Shown here: positions 7,039 to 14,659 of the stretch, piece by piece
Layout: each line of letters starts with the position of its first letter
Numbering within the stretch: the first letter of the stretch is position 1
Assembly: GCA_947481755.1 (NCBI GenBank)
Contig: CANKHS010000008.1
Span: 1-19,995, forward strand
From: Actinomycetota bacterium
GTDB taxonomy: Bacteria; Actinomycetota; Thermoleophilia; Gaiellales; F1-60-MAGs149
Direction: 5' to 3'
Length of the DNA stretch: 19,995 nucleotides
Made by a program: the position numbers and the translations under genes
Notes under the pieces: model-generated
Seen by the model: the letters and a program-made list of their open reading frames with translations, nothing else
What the model was told of the DNA's origin: nothing
The model's database searches: none

Positions 7039-8448
7039 CTAGTTCGTCGGTGCAGGCGGTTGAGCCCGTGCAAAGGCGATCGCCTCGGCCTCGTTCGCAA
7101 TCGTGCCAGCGGCCTGCTCCTCAGCGATCTGTGCGAGCAAAACACCAATCGTCGGGCCCGGTTCGCAGCCAATCGCGCCGGCAAGCGCGTCACCGCGAAT
7201 CAACGGTGCGGGGACAGGGACGGTCAAGGCCTGGGTCATTTCAATCGCGAGCTGCTCGTGACGGCGGATCCAACGCTGACGAGCACGGATCCCACGCGTC
7301 GACCACCGGTCTGCCAGGGACACAACCACGCTGGCGATGGCCCACGGCTCAGTCGCAACGCGATAGCGGTGCACGGCGCGCGCATCCAGCTCCCCTTCGG
7401 GGACGAGAAAGCCGAGCCGTAGGTGCTCGCGTACGAGCAACGCCACACACTTCTGCATCGCCGAGCTGTACCGCAGGCGCTCCAGGATCGCCGCCGCCAT
7501 CTCGGCGCCCTGCTGAGCATGCCCGGGAAAGCCAATATGACCATTCTCGAACTCTGCTCGCGTGTAAGGCTTGGCGATGTCGTGCAAGAGCGCGCCCCAG
7601 CGCACCGCCAGCGCCACATCACAGTCGGCATCGAGAGGCTCCGAGAGAGCGGCAGCTACGTCGGGCGCGGCAGCCCCGAAGACGAACTCGGGTTGCTCGA
7701 TCAGATCGGTTGCCGCGTCGAGTACCTGCAGCGTGTGATCGAGCACATCAAGGTGGTGGTACCGATTCTGCTCAACGGAAGCCAATGCCTTTACCTCGGG
7801 CAGCACGACACCGAGTAGGCCGAGTTGGTCGAGAAAACGGAGACCGTCGACTGGATCACGCGACACGAGAATCCGTTCGAGCTCGGCCCGTTGCCGCTCG
7901 CCGGCGGGCTCCGAGGCGCGTGCCGCATCCCGTTGAGCGAGCGCAGCCGTTTCGGGTACCACCGTTAGGTCAAGTTCGATCGACAGTCGTACGAGACGCA
8001 AGAGTCGGAGCGGATCGTCTTGGAATGACGAGTCCGACACGACACGGAGCACGCGCTCTTCGAGATCGTCGAGCGCTCCTGGCACCGCCAAGGTCTCACC
8101 GTCGGCAACCCGTACCGCGATCGCGTTGACCGTTAGATCCCGCCGCAATAGATCAGCGGTAATGCCATCTGGTGCGCCCGTAATGTCGACCTCGTGGTCT
8201 TCGCCGACGACACGCCAGGCACCGTGACGCTCCGAGAGAGGAAACACCGGCGCCCCAACGCTCTTTGCGTAGGCGCGCGCCGTCTGCTCTGCGTCGCCCG
8301 TGGTGACAAGGTCCCAGTCGGACAGTGGTCGATCGAGCAGCACGTCGCGCACAGCACCGCCGACCAGCCAGAGGTCGCCATCGCCGGCAAATGCCGCCTG
8401 GAGCGGCACGAGTGCACGGACTAGCCGAGGGTCAACCGCGTGCGTCAC
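7039..8448 (-). CDS. cca: CCA tRNA nucleotidyltransferase with HD domain
   Basis: A 469-residue class II nucleotidyltransferase. The N-terminal catalytic head has VGGAVRD (29-35) and the metal-binding pair D44-W-D46, followed by RRDLTVNAIA (102-111) and the DPLRLLRLVR segment (145-154) of the RNA-binding neck. A C-terminal HD domain shows HHLDVLDH (231-238) and LLHDIAKP (287-294), and the end matches the usual tail (GPTIGVLLAQIAEEQAAG). The enzyme adds or repairs the 3' CCA of tRNAs; the HD domain in related enzymes has phosphatase or phosphodiesterase activity. Poly(A) polymerase is the alternative, but the length and HD domain favour Cca. GTG 8448 forms a GTGA overlap with the alr stop, so expression is probably coupled. 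Confidence 0.9.
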   Translation of the reverse strand: MTHAVDPRLVRALVPLQAAFAGDGDLWLVGGAVRDVLLDRPLSDWDLVTTGDAEQTARAYAKSVGAPVFPLSERHGAWRVVGEDHEVDITGAPDGITADLLRRDLTVNAIAVRVADGETLAVPGALDDLEERVLRVVSDSSFQDDPLRLLRLVRLSIELDLTVVPETAALAQRDAARASEPAGERQRAELERILVSRDPVDGLRFLDQLGLLGVVLPEVKALASVEQNRYHHLDVLDHTLQVLDAATDLIEQPEFVFGAAAPDVAAALSEPLDADCDVALAVRWGALLHDIAKPYTRAEFENGHIGFPGHAQQGAEMAAAILERLRYSSAMQKCVALLVREHLRLGFLVPEGELDARAVHRYRVATEPWAIASVVVSLADRWSTRGIRARQRWIRRHEQLAIEMTQALTVPVPAPLIRGDALAGAIGCEPGPTIGVLLAQIAEEQAAGTIANEAEAIAFARAQPPAPTN

Positions 8449-9509
8449 GACGAAACCTCGCGGTCGCCGCGCTCGAGAGTCGCTCGTACGCCGCAGATGA
8501 TTTCGTACGGCACCGTACCGACATGACGCGCAAGCTCTTCGGCCGAGACAACGTCATCGCCATCAACACCGAGCAGAACAACCTCATCTCCCTCGTTGAC
8601 GTCAAGACCATCGGGAAGCACAACTGCAAGTTGGTCCATCGATACGGTCGCAGACACGCTGCAGCGTTGACCGCGGATCAGCACCTCACCAACGCCGGAG
8701 AGTCGGCGCGGATACCCATCGGCGTACCCGATCGGGACGAGGGCGACGCGACAGGGCTCGGCCGCAACAAAACGACGACCGTACCCGGTTGACTCGCCGG
8801 CAGCGAGCGCTTTCACACTACGCACCGTGCTGGTCCAACGCATCACAGGCAGGAGCCCATGATCGACTCCCGCGACACCAAGCGGGTCGATGCCGTAGAC
8901 GGCGAGACCTGGCCGTACGGCATCAAAGGCGAGCTCGGGATAGCGTAGTGTTGCGGCGGAATTTGAGAGATGCCGCGGACAGGGTGGAAACACAGCGGCG
9001 ATAGCGCGGAAGGCCTCGGCCTGCTGATCGACGAACGTTCGATCGGCCTCGTCCGCTGTGGCGAGGTGACTCATCAGACCAGCCAATCGCTCGGGACGCG
9101 GTCCGGCCAAAATCTCATCCGCAATTGCAAGCGCCTCGTCGGCACTCACTCCCCACCGCCCCATGCCCGTGTCGACCTTGACGTGCACATCGACCTCATG
9201 TCGATAACGCAACCGATCCCAGCCTTCGAGCGTCGAGACCGTCACCGCGCAACCAACCTCCGAGACGGCATCCTCCTCGCCTGCTGTCAGGGGCGACAGA
9301 ACCAAGAGCGGCACGATCGGCAGTTCGAAGCGCACAGCACGCGCCTCGTCGAGCGTTGCGGTGCAGAGCTTCGTCGCGCCAGCCGCGATCGCCGCATGCG
9401 CAACATCAATCGCACCGTGTCCGTAGGCGTTCGCTTTGATGACCGCCCATACCTCGGCGCCACCGGCGGCATCCAACAGACGTTGGATGTTGGCCGTGAC
9501 AGCAGCCAA
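8445..9509 (-). CDS. alr: Alanine racemase
   Basis: A PLP-dependent fold-type III enzyme making D-alanine for peptidoglycan. Numbered from TTG 9509: PLP lysine K25 in AVIKANAYGHG, KVDTGMGRWG (111-120), the second catalytic Tyr262 in IGYADGYPR, and SMDQ (290-293). The C-terminal beta domain is complete. TTG 9509 is the only ATG/GTG/TTG between the in-frame stop (9567-9569) and the lysine, and it is used here as a conservative start. However, family-like residues SLVGIDL continue immediately upstream, matching the usual W-x-E-I-D-L start, so translation may begin at CTG 9524 or another unusual codon. The CBS gene stop is at 9545-9547. Neighbours (NAD(P)HX repair enzyme upstream, cca downstream) fit a housekeeping operon. 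Function secure, start not. Confidence 0.93.
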   Translation of the reverse strand: MAAVTANIQRLLDAAGGAEVWAVIKANAYGHGAIDVAHAAIAAGATKLCTATLDEARAVRFELPIVPLLVLSPLTAGEEDAVSEVGCAVTVSTLEGWDRLRYRHEVDVHVKVDTGMGRWGVSADEALAIADEILAGPRPERLAGLMSHLATADEADRTFVDQQAEAFRAIAAVFPPCPRHLSNSAATLRYPELAFDAVRPGLAVYGIDPLGVAGVDHGLLPVMRWTSTVRSVKALAAGESTGYGRRFVAAEPCRVALVPIGYADGYPRRLSGVGEVLIRGQRCSVSATVSMDQLAVVLPDGLDVNEGDEVVLLGVDGDDVVSAEELARHVGTVPYEIICGVRATLERGDREVSS

Positions 9510-9544
9510 GTCGATCCCGACCAGGCTGCGATGACGATACGCCG

Positions 9545-10030
9545 CTATGCGGCTCCCCCGCCGAACTCAAAGCGATCGAGAGCCACCACAACATGGCCGC
9601 GCGTCAGCATGCCGACGTAGGCGCCATTTTCGACTACGGGTAGCTGCGAGACGCCGTCTTTGGCCATCCGCTTAGCGGCCTCGTGCAGCTCTTCGTCAGG
9701 AGAAGCCGTCTTGACCTCGGTTGTCATCAGGTCGGAGACCGTGACGGCGAAGGCCTTCTCGATATGGCGTTCCCACGAACCGAGGCTCTGGACGTAGATC
9801 ATCCAGTCGAGGAACGGCGCGACATACGGCACGTGCTCATCGGCCTCAACCTCCTGAAACAACATGTCCTGCGCCGTCACGATGCCAACGACTGCGTGAG
9901 CGCCGTCGATCACCGCAACACCATCAAGATTCTTCGTTGCCAACAGGTGTACGAGATCCTTGATCGTCGTGTCGGGCGCGACGGTTGGAGCCGTCGGATC
10001 CATCAATTCGCGCACAGGGCGGTCGATCAC
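9545..10030 (-). CDS. CBS-domain pair protein
   Basis: A 161-residue protein made of two CBS motifs and a linker. CBS1 spans about 1-60 (VRELMDPTAPTVAPDTTIKD, then GVAVIDGAHAVVGIVTAQD) and CBS2 about 100-155 (VSDLMTTEVKTASPDEELHE, then GVSQLPVVENGAYVGMLTRG). The linker of about 40 residues holds an aromatic stretch (VPYVAPFLDWMIYVQ). CBS pairs usually bind adenine nucleotides or S-adenosylmethionine and act as energy or ligand sensors; no enzymatic domain is attached. GTG 10030 was chosen over an upstream ATG because GGGAG precedes it and it forms a GTGA overlap with the nnrD stop. It sits between nnrD and alr, a common arrangement. The ligand and partner are unknown. Confidence 0.88.
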   Translation of the reverse strand: MIDRPVRELMDPTAPTVAPDTTIKDLVHLLATKNLDGVAVIDGAHAVVGIVTAQDMLFQEVEADEHVPYVAPFLDWMIYVQSLGSWERHIEKAFAVTVSDLMTTEVKTASPDEELHEAAKRMAKDGVSQLPVVENGAYVGMLTRGHVVVALDRFEFGGGAA

Positions 10031-11544
10031 AGAGTGCTCCCAGGTCGTCCGAGCACCTGAAGGTGCTCGATGAGGTCTCCCGCAATGATAGCCCCGCCTC
10101 TTCGTGCGACCGTCGCGGTACGCGCGCTCTGCACATGCGCAGCCGCTCCGCCAATCGCCGCGGTCCACGAATCAGCACCTCGCGCCATGCACGCACCGAT
10201 GATGCCCGCAAGTACGTCACCCGACCCCGCCGTAGCCAACGACGCCGAATCAAGCGCACGAATTGCCAACCGCCCCTCAGGCGACAGCACGAGCGTGTCG
10301 CGCCCCTTCAAGAGCGCAACCGCGCCCGTTGTCTCAACCAGCAAACGGACCGCTTGTAGACGGTGCTCAGCGATCCACTCCGCCTCGACGTCGAGCAATT
10401 TTGCTGCCTCGCCCGCGTGCGGCGTGATCACTGTCGGGGCGGTGCGTTGACGCAACAACGCGGGTTCGCGGGCGACCCACCAGAGCGCATCAGCGTCGAC
10501 CAGCAATGGCCGGTCGAGCGCAAGCGTGGCGCGTACGAGTTCGTCGACCCCTGGTTCGCGCCCGAGCCCGGGCCCGAGTACGACCGCGCGCGCCCGTTCG
10601 GCATAGTCGGCGATCTGGCGCTCAACGCGGACCGAAGCGAGTGGTCGCACCATCGCCTCCCGAATAGTCCCGGCGACCGTCGTTTGGATGGCCTCGGGGA
10701 CGAGCACAGTGACGACGCCCGCACCGGCGCGTAGGGCAGCTTCTGCCACGAGTGTCGGCGCGCCCGCCATGCCAACGGAGCCACCGATCACGAGGAGCGC
10801 GCCGGCGTCGTACTTGGAACCGCCGATGCTCCGGCTCGGTAGGAGATCGCGCCCATCAGTAACCGCAATTGCCACTGGCGCCACCTTCACGCCGTCGGGA
10901 ACCCCGATCGGTACGACAATCACATCGCCGGCGTACTCGCACCCTGGCGCGACCATCAGTCCGAGCTTGGCGGCAGCAAAACTGACGGTGACGTCGGCGC
11001 GGATCGCAGCTCCCGGCACTTCACCAGTTGATGCATCCACCCCGCTCGGAATATCAAGGGCAACGACCGGGCACCCTGATGCAGAGATGGCGACAATTGC
11101 CTCTCCGATAGCTCCGGTTGGCGCCCCTGTCGCCCCCGTCCCCAGCAGCGCATCAACGATGAGGTCCGCGCCAACGAGTTCGTCGCCGATCGCGCCGTCG
11201 GGCCGCTCGAGCAGTGCAATCTTGGCCGCAATCGCCTCGGACAGCATCGTCGCAGCGTCACCATTTGCAGGGCGCGCGCTGACACGAATGATGCGCACGG
11301 TGCGAGCATCGTTCTGCAGCAAGCGCGCTACCTCATACCCATCACCACCGTTGTTGCCACTGCCGGCCACAACCACGATCTGCCGCGCGTCTGCGAAACG
11401 ACCGCGCACGACACGAGCCGCAGCGGCTGCCGCACTTCGCATCAGACTCTCGCCCGAACCGGCAAGCAACGAAATCGCCTGGGCGTCTATAGCCTGCGCG
11501 CCAGCAGCGTCGTAGACCGGGTACTGCATTTTGGCTGCGTCCAT
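10027..11544 (-). CDS. nnr: Bifunctional NAD(P)HX epimerase / ADP-dependent NAD(P)HX dehydratase
   Basis: A 505-residue metabolite-repair enzyme. The N-terminal YjeF-type epimerase domain (about 1-220) has GSGNNGGDGYEVARLL (61-76), DALLGTG (131-137) and DIPSGVDASTGEVPG (164-178). The C-terminal ribokinase-like dehydratase domain (about 235-500) has KYDAGALLVIGGS (244-256), VVLGPGLGR (321-329), TPHAGEAAKLL (374-384) and the catalytic ATAGSGDVLAG (437-447). Together they reconvert hydrated NADH/NADPH to the normal cofactors. ATG 11544 was chosen; ATG 11529 is possible, and the open frame to 11859 is spurious because it covers the CoxS-like gene. It overlaps the CBS gene by GTGA. It lies 73 nt after the CoxS-like gene, in the place where the large molybdenum subunit is usually found. 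Confidence 0.95.
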   Translation of the reverse strand: MDAAKMQYPVYDAAGAQAIDAQAISLLAGSGESLMRSAAAAAARVVRGRFADARQIVVVAGSGNNGGDGYEVARLLQNDARTVRIIRVSARPANGDAATMLSEAIAAKIALLERPDGAIGDELVGADLIVDALLGTGATGAPTGAIGEAIVAISASGCPVVALDIPSGVDASTGEVPGAAIRADVTVSFAAAKLGLMVAPGCEYAGDVIVVPIGVPDGVKVAPVAIAVTDGRDLLPSRSIGGSKYDAGALLVIGGSVGMAGAPTLVAEAALRAGAGVVTVLVPEAIQTTVAGTIREAMVRPLASVRVERQIADYAERARAVVLGPGLGREPGVDELVRATLALDRPLLVDADALWWVAREPALLRQRTAPTVITPHAGEAAKLLDVEAEWIAEHRLQAVRLLVETTGAVALLKGRDTLVLSPEGRLAIRALDSASLATAGSGDVLAGIIGACMARGADSWTAAIGGAAAHVQSARTATVARRGGAIIAGDLIEHLQVLGRPGSTL

Positions 11545-11617
11545 TAGACGCAGCCTATCGCTGCGATTGAAGAGCGGTCGGGGAGACCCCGCGCAATCCC
11601 GCCCCCCGTCCGACGAG
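11545..11617. other. Short gap between CoxS-like gene and nnr
   Basis: This 73-bp gap is the longest inside the minus-strand block apart from the mreC leader. It contains a small hairpin (CGGGG-AGA-CCCCG, 11579-11591) with no T tract, so an intrinsic terminator is not supported. There is no recognisable promoter or trace of a third hydroxylase subunit. Confidence 0.3.
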
Positions 11618-12085
11618 TTAGACCGAGGCTTTTGCTGCCTGCATGACCGCACCAGCGATCTTGGCGTAGCCCGTGCAGCGGCAGAGATTGCCGCCAAGAG
11701 CGAGGCGAACCTCTTCGTCCGTCGGGTTGGCGTTCTCGCGCAGGAGTGCGTGCGCCGAGACGAGCATGCCCGGCGTACAGAAACCACACTGGACACCACC
11801 CTGGTCGAGGAACGCGGACTGGAGGCTGCTGAGTGTCTCACCGTCGGCGAGTCCCTCAACCGTCGTCACCTCAGAGCCAACGGCCTGCAGAGCAAGGTAC
11901 GTGCACGAATTGACGGGACGGCCGTCGATCATCACCATGCAGGCGCCGCATTCGCAGTCGTCGCAGCCTTCCTTGGTGCCGGTCAGACCGATCTCGTCGC
12001 GAATCGCGCGGACGAGTGTCGTGTCGCCGTCCAGCTCGACCGGATAGGCCATGCCATTGACGGTTAGTGTCGCTGCGTGCTTCAT
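11618..12085 (-). CDS. Xanthine dehydrogenase-family iron-sulfur subunit (CoxS-like, two [2Fe-2S])
   Basis: A 155-residue small subunit of a molybdenum hydroxylase. The plant-type ferredoxin domain ligates one cluster with C41, C46, C49 and C61, and the helical domain ligates the second with C100-x-x-C103 (QCGFCTPG) and C135-x-C137 (LCRCTGY). The motif GCDDCECGAC has an additional cysteine (C44) where relatives usually have glycine. In CO dehydrogenase, xanthine dehydrogenase and nicotinate-type enzymes this subunit passes electrons from the Mo cofactor to the FAD subunit. Its ATG overlaps the FAD-subunit stop as ATGA. The substrate cannot be deduced without the catalytic subunit, which is not in the window. 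Confidence 0.94.
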   Translation of the reverse strand: MKHAATLTVNGMAYPVELDGDTTLVRAIRDEIGLTGTKEGCDDCECGACMVMIDGRPVNSCTYLALQAVGSEVTTVEGLADGETLSSLQSAFLDQGGVQCGFCTPGMLVSAHALLRENANPTDEEVRLALGGNLCRCTGYAKIAGAVMQAAKASV

Positions 12086-12993
12086 CGTCCGGAGCCCTTC
12101 ATGAATACGGGAGTTGCAGGAATCGGAAATTCCTCACCACGAGCACGCTGTGCCGCAACGGCGACGGCGCGCTTGGCAATGACACCGGCCATCGCGCGGC
12201 GATAGTCCTCGTTGGCACGAAGGTCCGAAATCGGCTTTGCGTCTGCCGAGGCACCCGCGGCAACCGCATCGAGTGCGTCGTCGTGGCCATCGGTACCGAT
12301 GATGGCGGCCTCTGCAGCGGGACTGCGAATGATCGTCGGCGCGAGTGCAGTCAAGGCGACCTTCGCGGCCGTCACGTTGCCGTCGTCGTCAAGCGTGACG
12401 CACGCACTGGCACCGACAATTGCGATCTCCATCGCCCGCCGGTACTCGAGGCGGACGTAGGCACTCCCGGTGTGAGCGGGCTGTGCCGGCACGGTGATGG
12501 CGACGCAAATCTCGCCAGGCTTGGCCGACGTCTTGCCGGGCCCCGTCCACAACTCTTCAATCGCAACTTCGCGGTCACCCGCGGCGGAACGGAGCGTGAC
12601 GGAGGCACCCAGCACGATCAGCGGTCCACCGGTCTCCATCGCCGGCGAGGCGTTCATCACGTTGCCACCAAGCGTGCCGACGTTGCGTGTCGCGTGCGAT
12701 CCAACCAGCGCGGAGGCATCCGCAATGGCTGTCCAGGTGCTGCGCACGGCAGCATCAGCGCACAGCGTCGCGTGGGATGTCAACGCACCGACGACCAAGT
12801 CGTCACCCGCGGTAAGACCCCGCAGCGCGTCAATGCGATGAATCGCAATCACTGTGCCCGGAAGCGACTTGCCGTGTCGCGCCTGAACGATCAGGTCGGA
12901 CCCGCCCGCTACGACGCGCGCGTCGGAACCGTCGCCAAGTAGCGCCAGTGCCTCATCGACTGTCGTCGCCGTATGGAATGCAACGTCCCCCAC
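12082..12993 (-). CDS. Molybdenum hydroxylase FAD-binding subunit (CoxM-like)
   Basis: A 303-residue flavoprotein subunit of the xanthine dehydrogenase/CO dehydrogenase family. FAD-binding signatures are VAGGSDL (28-34) and TRNVGTLGGNVMNASPAME (102-120); the C-terminal CO_deh_flav_C domain begins near 175 (YVRLEYRRAMEIAIVGAS). The subunit accepts electrons from the iron-sulfur subunit and passes them to an external acceptor. GTG 12993 follows a strong GGGGAGG site and is the first gene of the minus-strand block. The M-then-S order is that of cox operons, but the L gene is missing. The second FAD loop reads SPAMET where SPAxDx is common, a modest deviation. The class is certain, the substrate unknown. 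Confidence 0.94.
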   Translation of the reverse strand: MGDVAFHTATTVDEALALLGDGSDARVVAGGSDLIVQARHGKSLPGTVIAIHRIDALRGLTAGDDLVVGALTSHATLCADAAVRSTWTAIADASALVGSHATRNVGTLGGNVMNASPAMETGGPLIVLGASVTLRSAAGDREVAIEELWTGPGKTSAKPGEICVAITVPAQPAHTGSAYVRLEYRRAMEIAIVGASACVTLDDDGNVTAAKVALTALAPTIIRSPAAEAAIIGTDGHDDALDAVAAGASADAKPISDLRANEDYRRAMAGVIAKRAVAVAAQRARGEEFPIPATPVFMKGSGR

Positions 12994-13150
12994 GAGAACC
13001 TCCCCTACTGCGACGACTATCGTCGCGGTCTGCGGGGAAGCCTACGCGGAAACCCGGCGGAGCGAAAGTGGTACTCGTCCATCGACTTCACCAAGAGGAC
13101 ACACACGCAAGCCGAGGAGTGGCTAGGCTGTCGCGCAGGAGGCCGCCCCT
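12994..13150. promoter_or_regulatory. Divergent intergenic region between the CoxM-like gene and zwf, with dyad
   Basis: This 157-bp region must hold the start signals of both divergent operons. On the minus strand a strong ribosome-binding site (GGGGAGG) precedes the CoxM-like GTG. Immediately upstream sits a perfect 7-bp dyad (GCGACGA-CTA-TCGTCGC, 13010-13026), a possible operator or leader hairpin. On the plus strand AGGAGG at 13137-13142 precedes the zwf ATG. Hexamers TAGGCT occur on both strands at positions suitable for -10 boxes, but -35 elements are poor, so promoters are not assigned. Confidence 0.4.
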
Positions 13151-14659
13151 ATGACCGAGACCGATCCCGAGAATCCCTTTGCCGCCGATGTTCCAGGCGT
13201 CGAAGTTAAGCCCGCGACCTACGTCTTGTTTGGCGCCTCGGGAGACTTAGCCGCCAAAAAGTTGCTGCCTGCGGTGTACAACCTGTATGCCGAAGGTCGA
13301 CTGCCTGAGCGCTTCCGCCTGCTCGGTGTCGGTAGCAGCATGCCGGAGCACAACTTTCGCGACCACATGATCAACGTGGTCACCAAGTATTCGCGCAGCG
13401 GCGTCGACGAGAAAATTCTGACGAGCCTGCTCGAGAAAGTCGATTACATCCAGGGCGACTTTACGAAGCCCGCGTTGTTCGACAAGCTGAAGAAGAACCT
13501 GCTTGCGGGCGACACAGCGCTCGGTGGCCCCACCCGTCGCCTTTTCTACCTCGCTGTGGCACCACGCTTTTTTGGCCCGATCGGCGATTCGCTCCATAAG
13601 GTCGGCCTGGCGCGCGGGTGTGAGCCCGAGTCTGTGTTGATGATTGAGAAGCCATTCGGCCACGACCTCGAGTCGGCGATTGCGCTCAATAACGAAGTGA
13701 CGGCCGCCTTCGACGAGTCTCACATCCTGCGTCTCGATCATTACCTCGGCAAGGAGACGGTCCAGAACCTGTTGGTTTTCCGTTTTGCCAACGGCATCTT
13801 CGAACCGCTGTGGAATCGTCGCTATATCGACCATGTGCAGATCACTGCCGCCGAAGATCTCGGCATTGGCACGCGTGCCGGCTACTACGACCAGTCGGGC
13901 GCGATTCGCGACGTCATCCAAAACCACGTCATGCAGCTTGTTGCGTTGACCGCGATGGAGCCGCCGGCGACCTTCGATGCCGATTCGATTCGTGACGAAA
14001 AAGAGAAGGCGTTGAAGTCGATTCGCTGCGTCGGCTCGGCGCGCGGTCAGTACACGGCTGGTGATGTCGACGGAGGCCACGTCCCCGGCTACCTCGAGGA
14101 GCCGAACGTGCCACCCACGTCGACGACCGAGACGTACGCCGCGCTCAAGCTCGAGGTCAACAACTGGCGTTGGGCCGGTACACCGTTCTACGTTCGTGCT
14201 GGCAAGCGCATGCCACGCCGCTCGACGGAGATCACAATTGCCTTCCGTCCTGTACCGCACATGCCGTTCTCGGATCCAAAGGTTGCCCAGAGCATTCGGC
14301 CGAACCTCCTGACGCTCTCGATCCAGCCAAACGAGGGCGCCTCCTTGCGGATCGAGGCCAAGGCGCCCGGCGCCGAGACCCAGCTCCGCCCCGTGCGGAT
14401 GGACTTTCTCTACGGCGAGACGTTTACGCGCGAGACACCCGAGGCGTACGAACGTCTGATCCTCGATGCACTGCGCGGTGACGCGACGCTGTTTACGCGT
14501 GCCGATGAGGTCGAACAGGCCTGGCGGATCGTCGACCCGGTCATCGAAGCGTGGAAGCAGAATGAGGTTCCCCTCGAGCCGTATGTCGCGGGTGCACCTG
14601 GACCGGATTCTGCCGAGGCGTTGATTCGCGCCGATGGTCGGAAGTGGCGGCGACTGTGA
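13151..14659 (+). CDS. zwf: Glucose-6-phosphate 1-dehydrogenase
   Basis: A 502-residue enzyme catalysing NADP(H)-linked oxidation of glucose 6-phosphate to 6-phosphogluconolactone, the entry to the oxidative pentose phosphate pathway. Visible features are the Rossmann motif FGASGDLAAKKLLPA (27-41), EKPFG (166-170), the substrate-binding and catalytic segment RLDHYLGKE (194-202), and YIDHVQ (225-230) whose H228 corresponds to the general base of studied homologues. Length is typical. ATG 13151 follows AGGAGG. It is the first gene of a five-gene plus-strand operon with opcA, glk, a cupin gene and fbaB, and its stop overlaps the opcA start by GTGA. The pairing with opcA implies a redox- or assembly-controlled enzyme as in cyanobacteria and actinobacteria. 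Confidence 0.97.
   Translation: MTETDPENPFAADVPGVEVKPATYVLFGASGDLAAKKLLPAVYNLYAEGRLPERFRLLGVGSSMPEHNFRDHMINVVTKYSRSGVDEKILTSLLEKVDYIQGDFTKPALFDKLKKNLLAGDTALGGPTRRLFYLAVAPRFFGPIGDSLHKVGLARGCEPESVLMIEKPFGHDLESAIALNNEVTAAFDESHILRLDHYLGKETVQNLLVFRFANGIFEPLWNRRYIDHVQITAAEDLGIGTRAGYYDQSGAIRDVIQNHVMQLVALTAMEPPATFDADSIRDEKEKALKSIRCVGSARGQYTAGDVDGGHVPGYLEEPNVPPTSTTETYAALKLEVNNWRWAGTPFYVRAGKRMPRRSTEITIAFRPVPHMPFSDPKVAQSIRPNLLTLSIQPNEGASLRIEAKAPGAETQLRPVRMDFLYGETFTRETPEAYERLILDALRGDATLFTRADEVEQAWRIVDPVIEAWKQNEVPLEPYVAGAPGPDSAEALIRADGRKWRRL

Noticed and set aside
7050..8129. 359-codon plus-strand ORF
   Set aside because: Antisense to cca, very arginine-rich low-complexity translation.
11579..11591. Small hairpin as an intrinsic terminator after the CoxS-like gene
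   Set aside because: Only 5 bp of stem and no T tract; nnr could still be co-transcribed.
11545..11859. N-terminal extension of nnr
   Set aside because: The extra 105 residues overlap the CoxS-like gene in another frame and do not resemble the epimerase domain; ATG 11544 restores the normal start.
13124..13129. TAGGCT as the zwf -10 box
   Set aside because: It fits TAnnnT and position, but no -35 element is visible and the same hexamer occurs on the other strand, so it is not called as a promoter.
13247..14260. 337-codon minus-strand ORF
   Set aside because: Antisense to zwf; contains no motif and depends on codon bias of the real gene.
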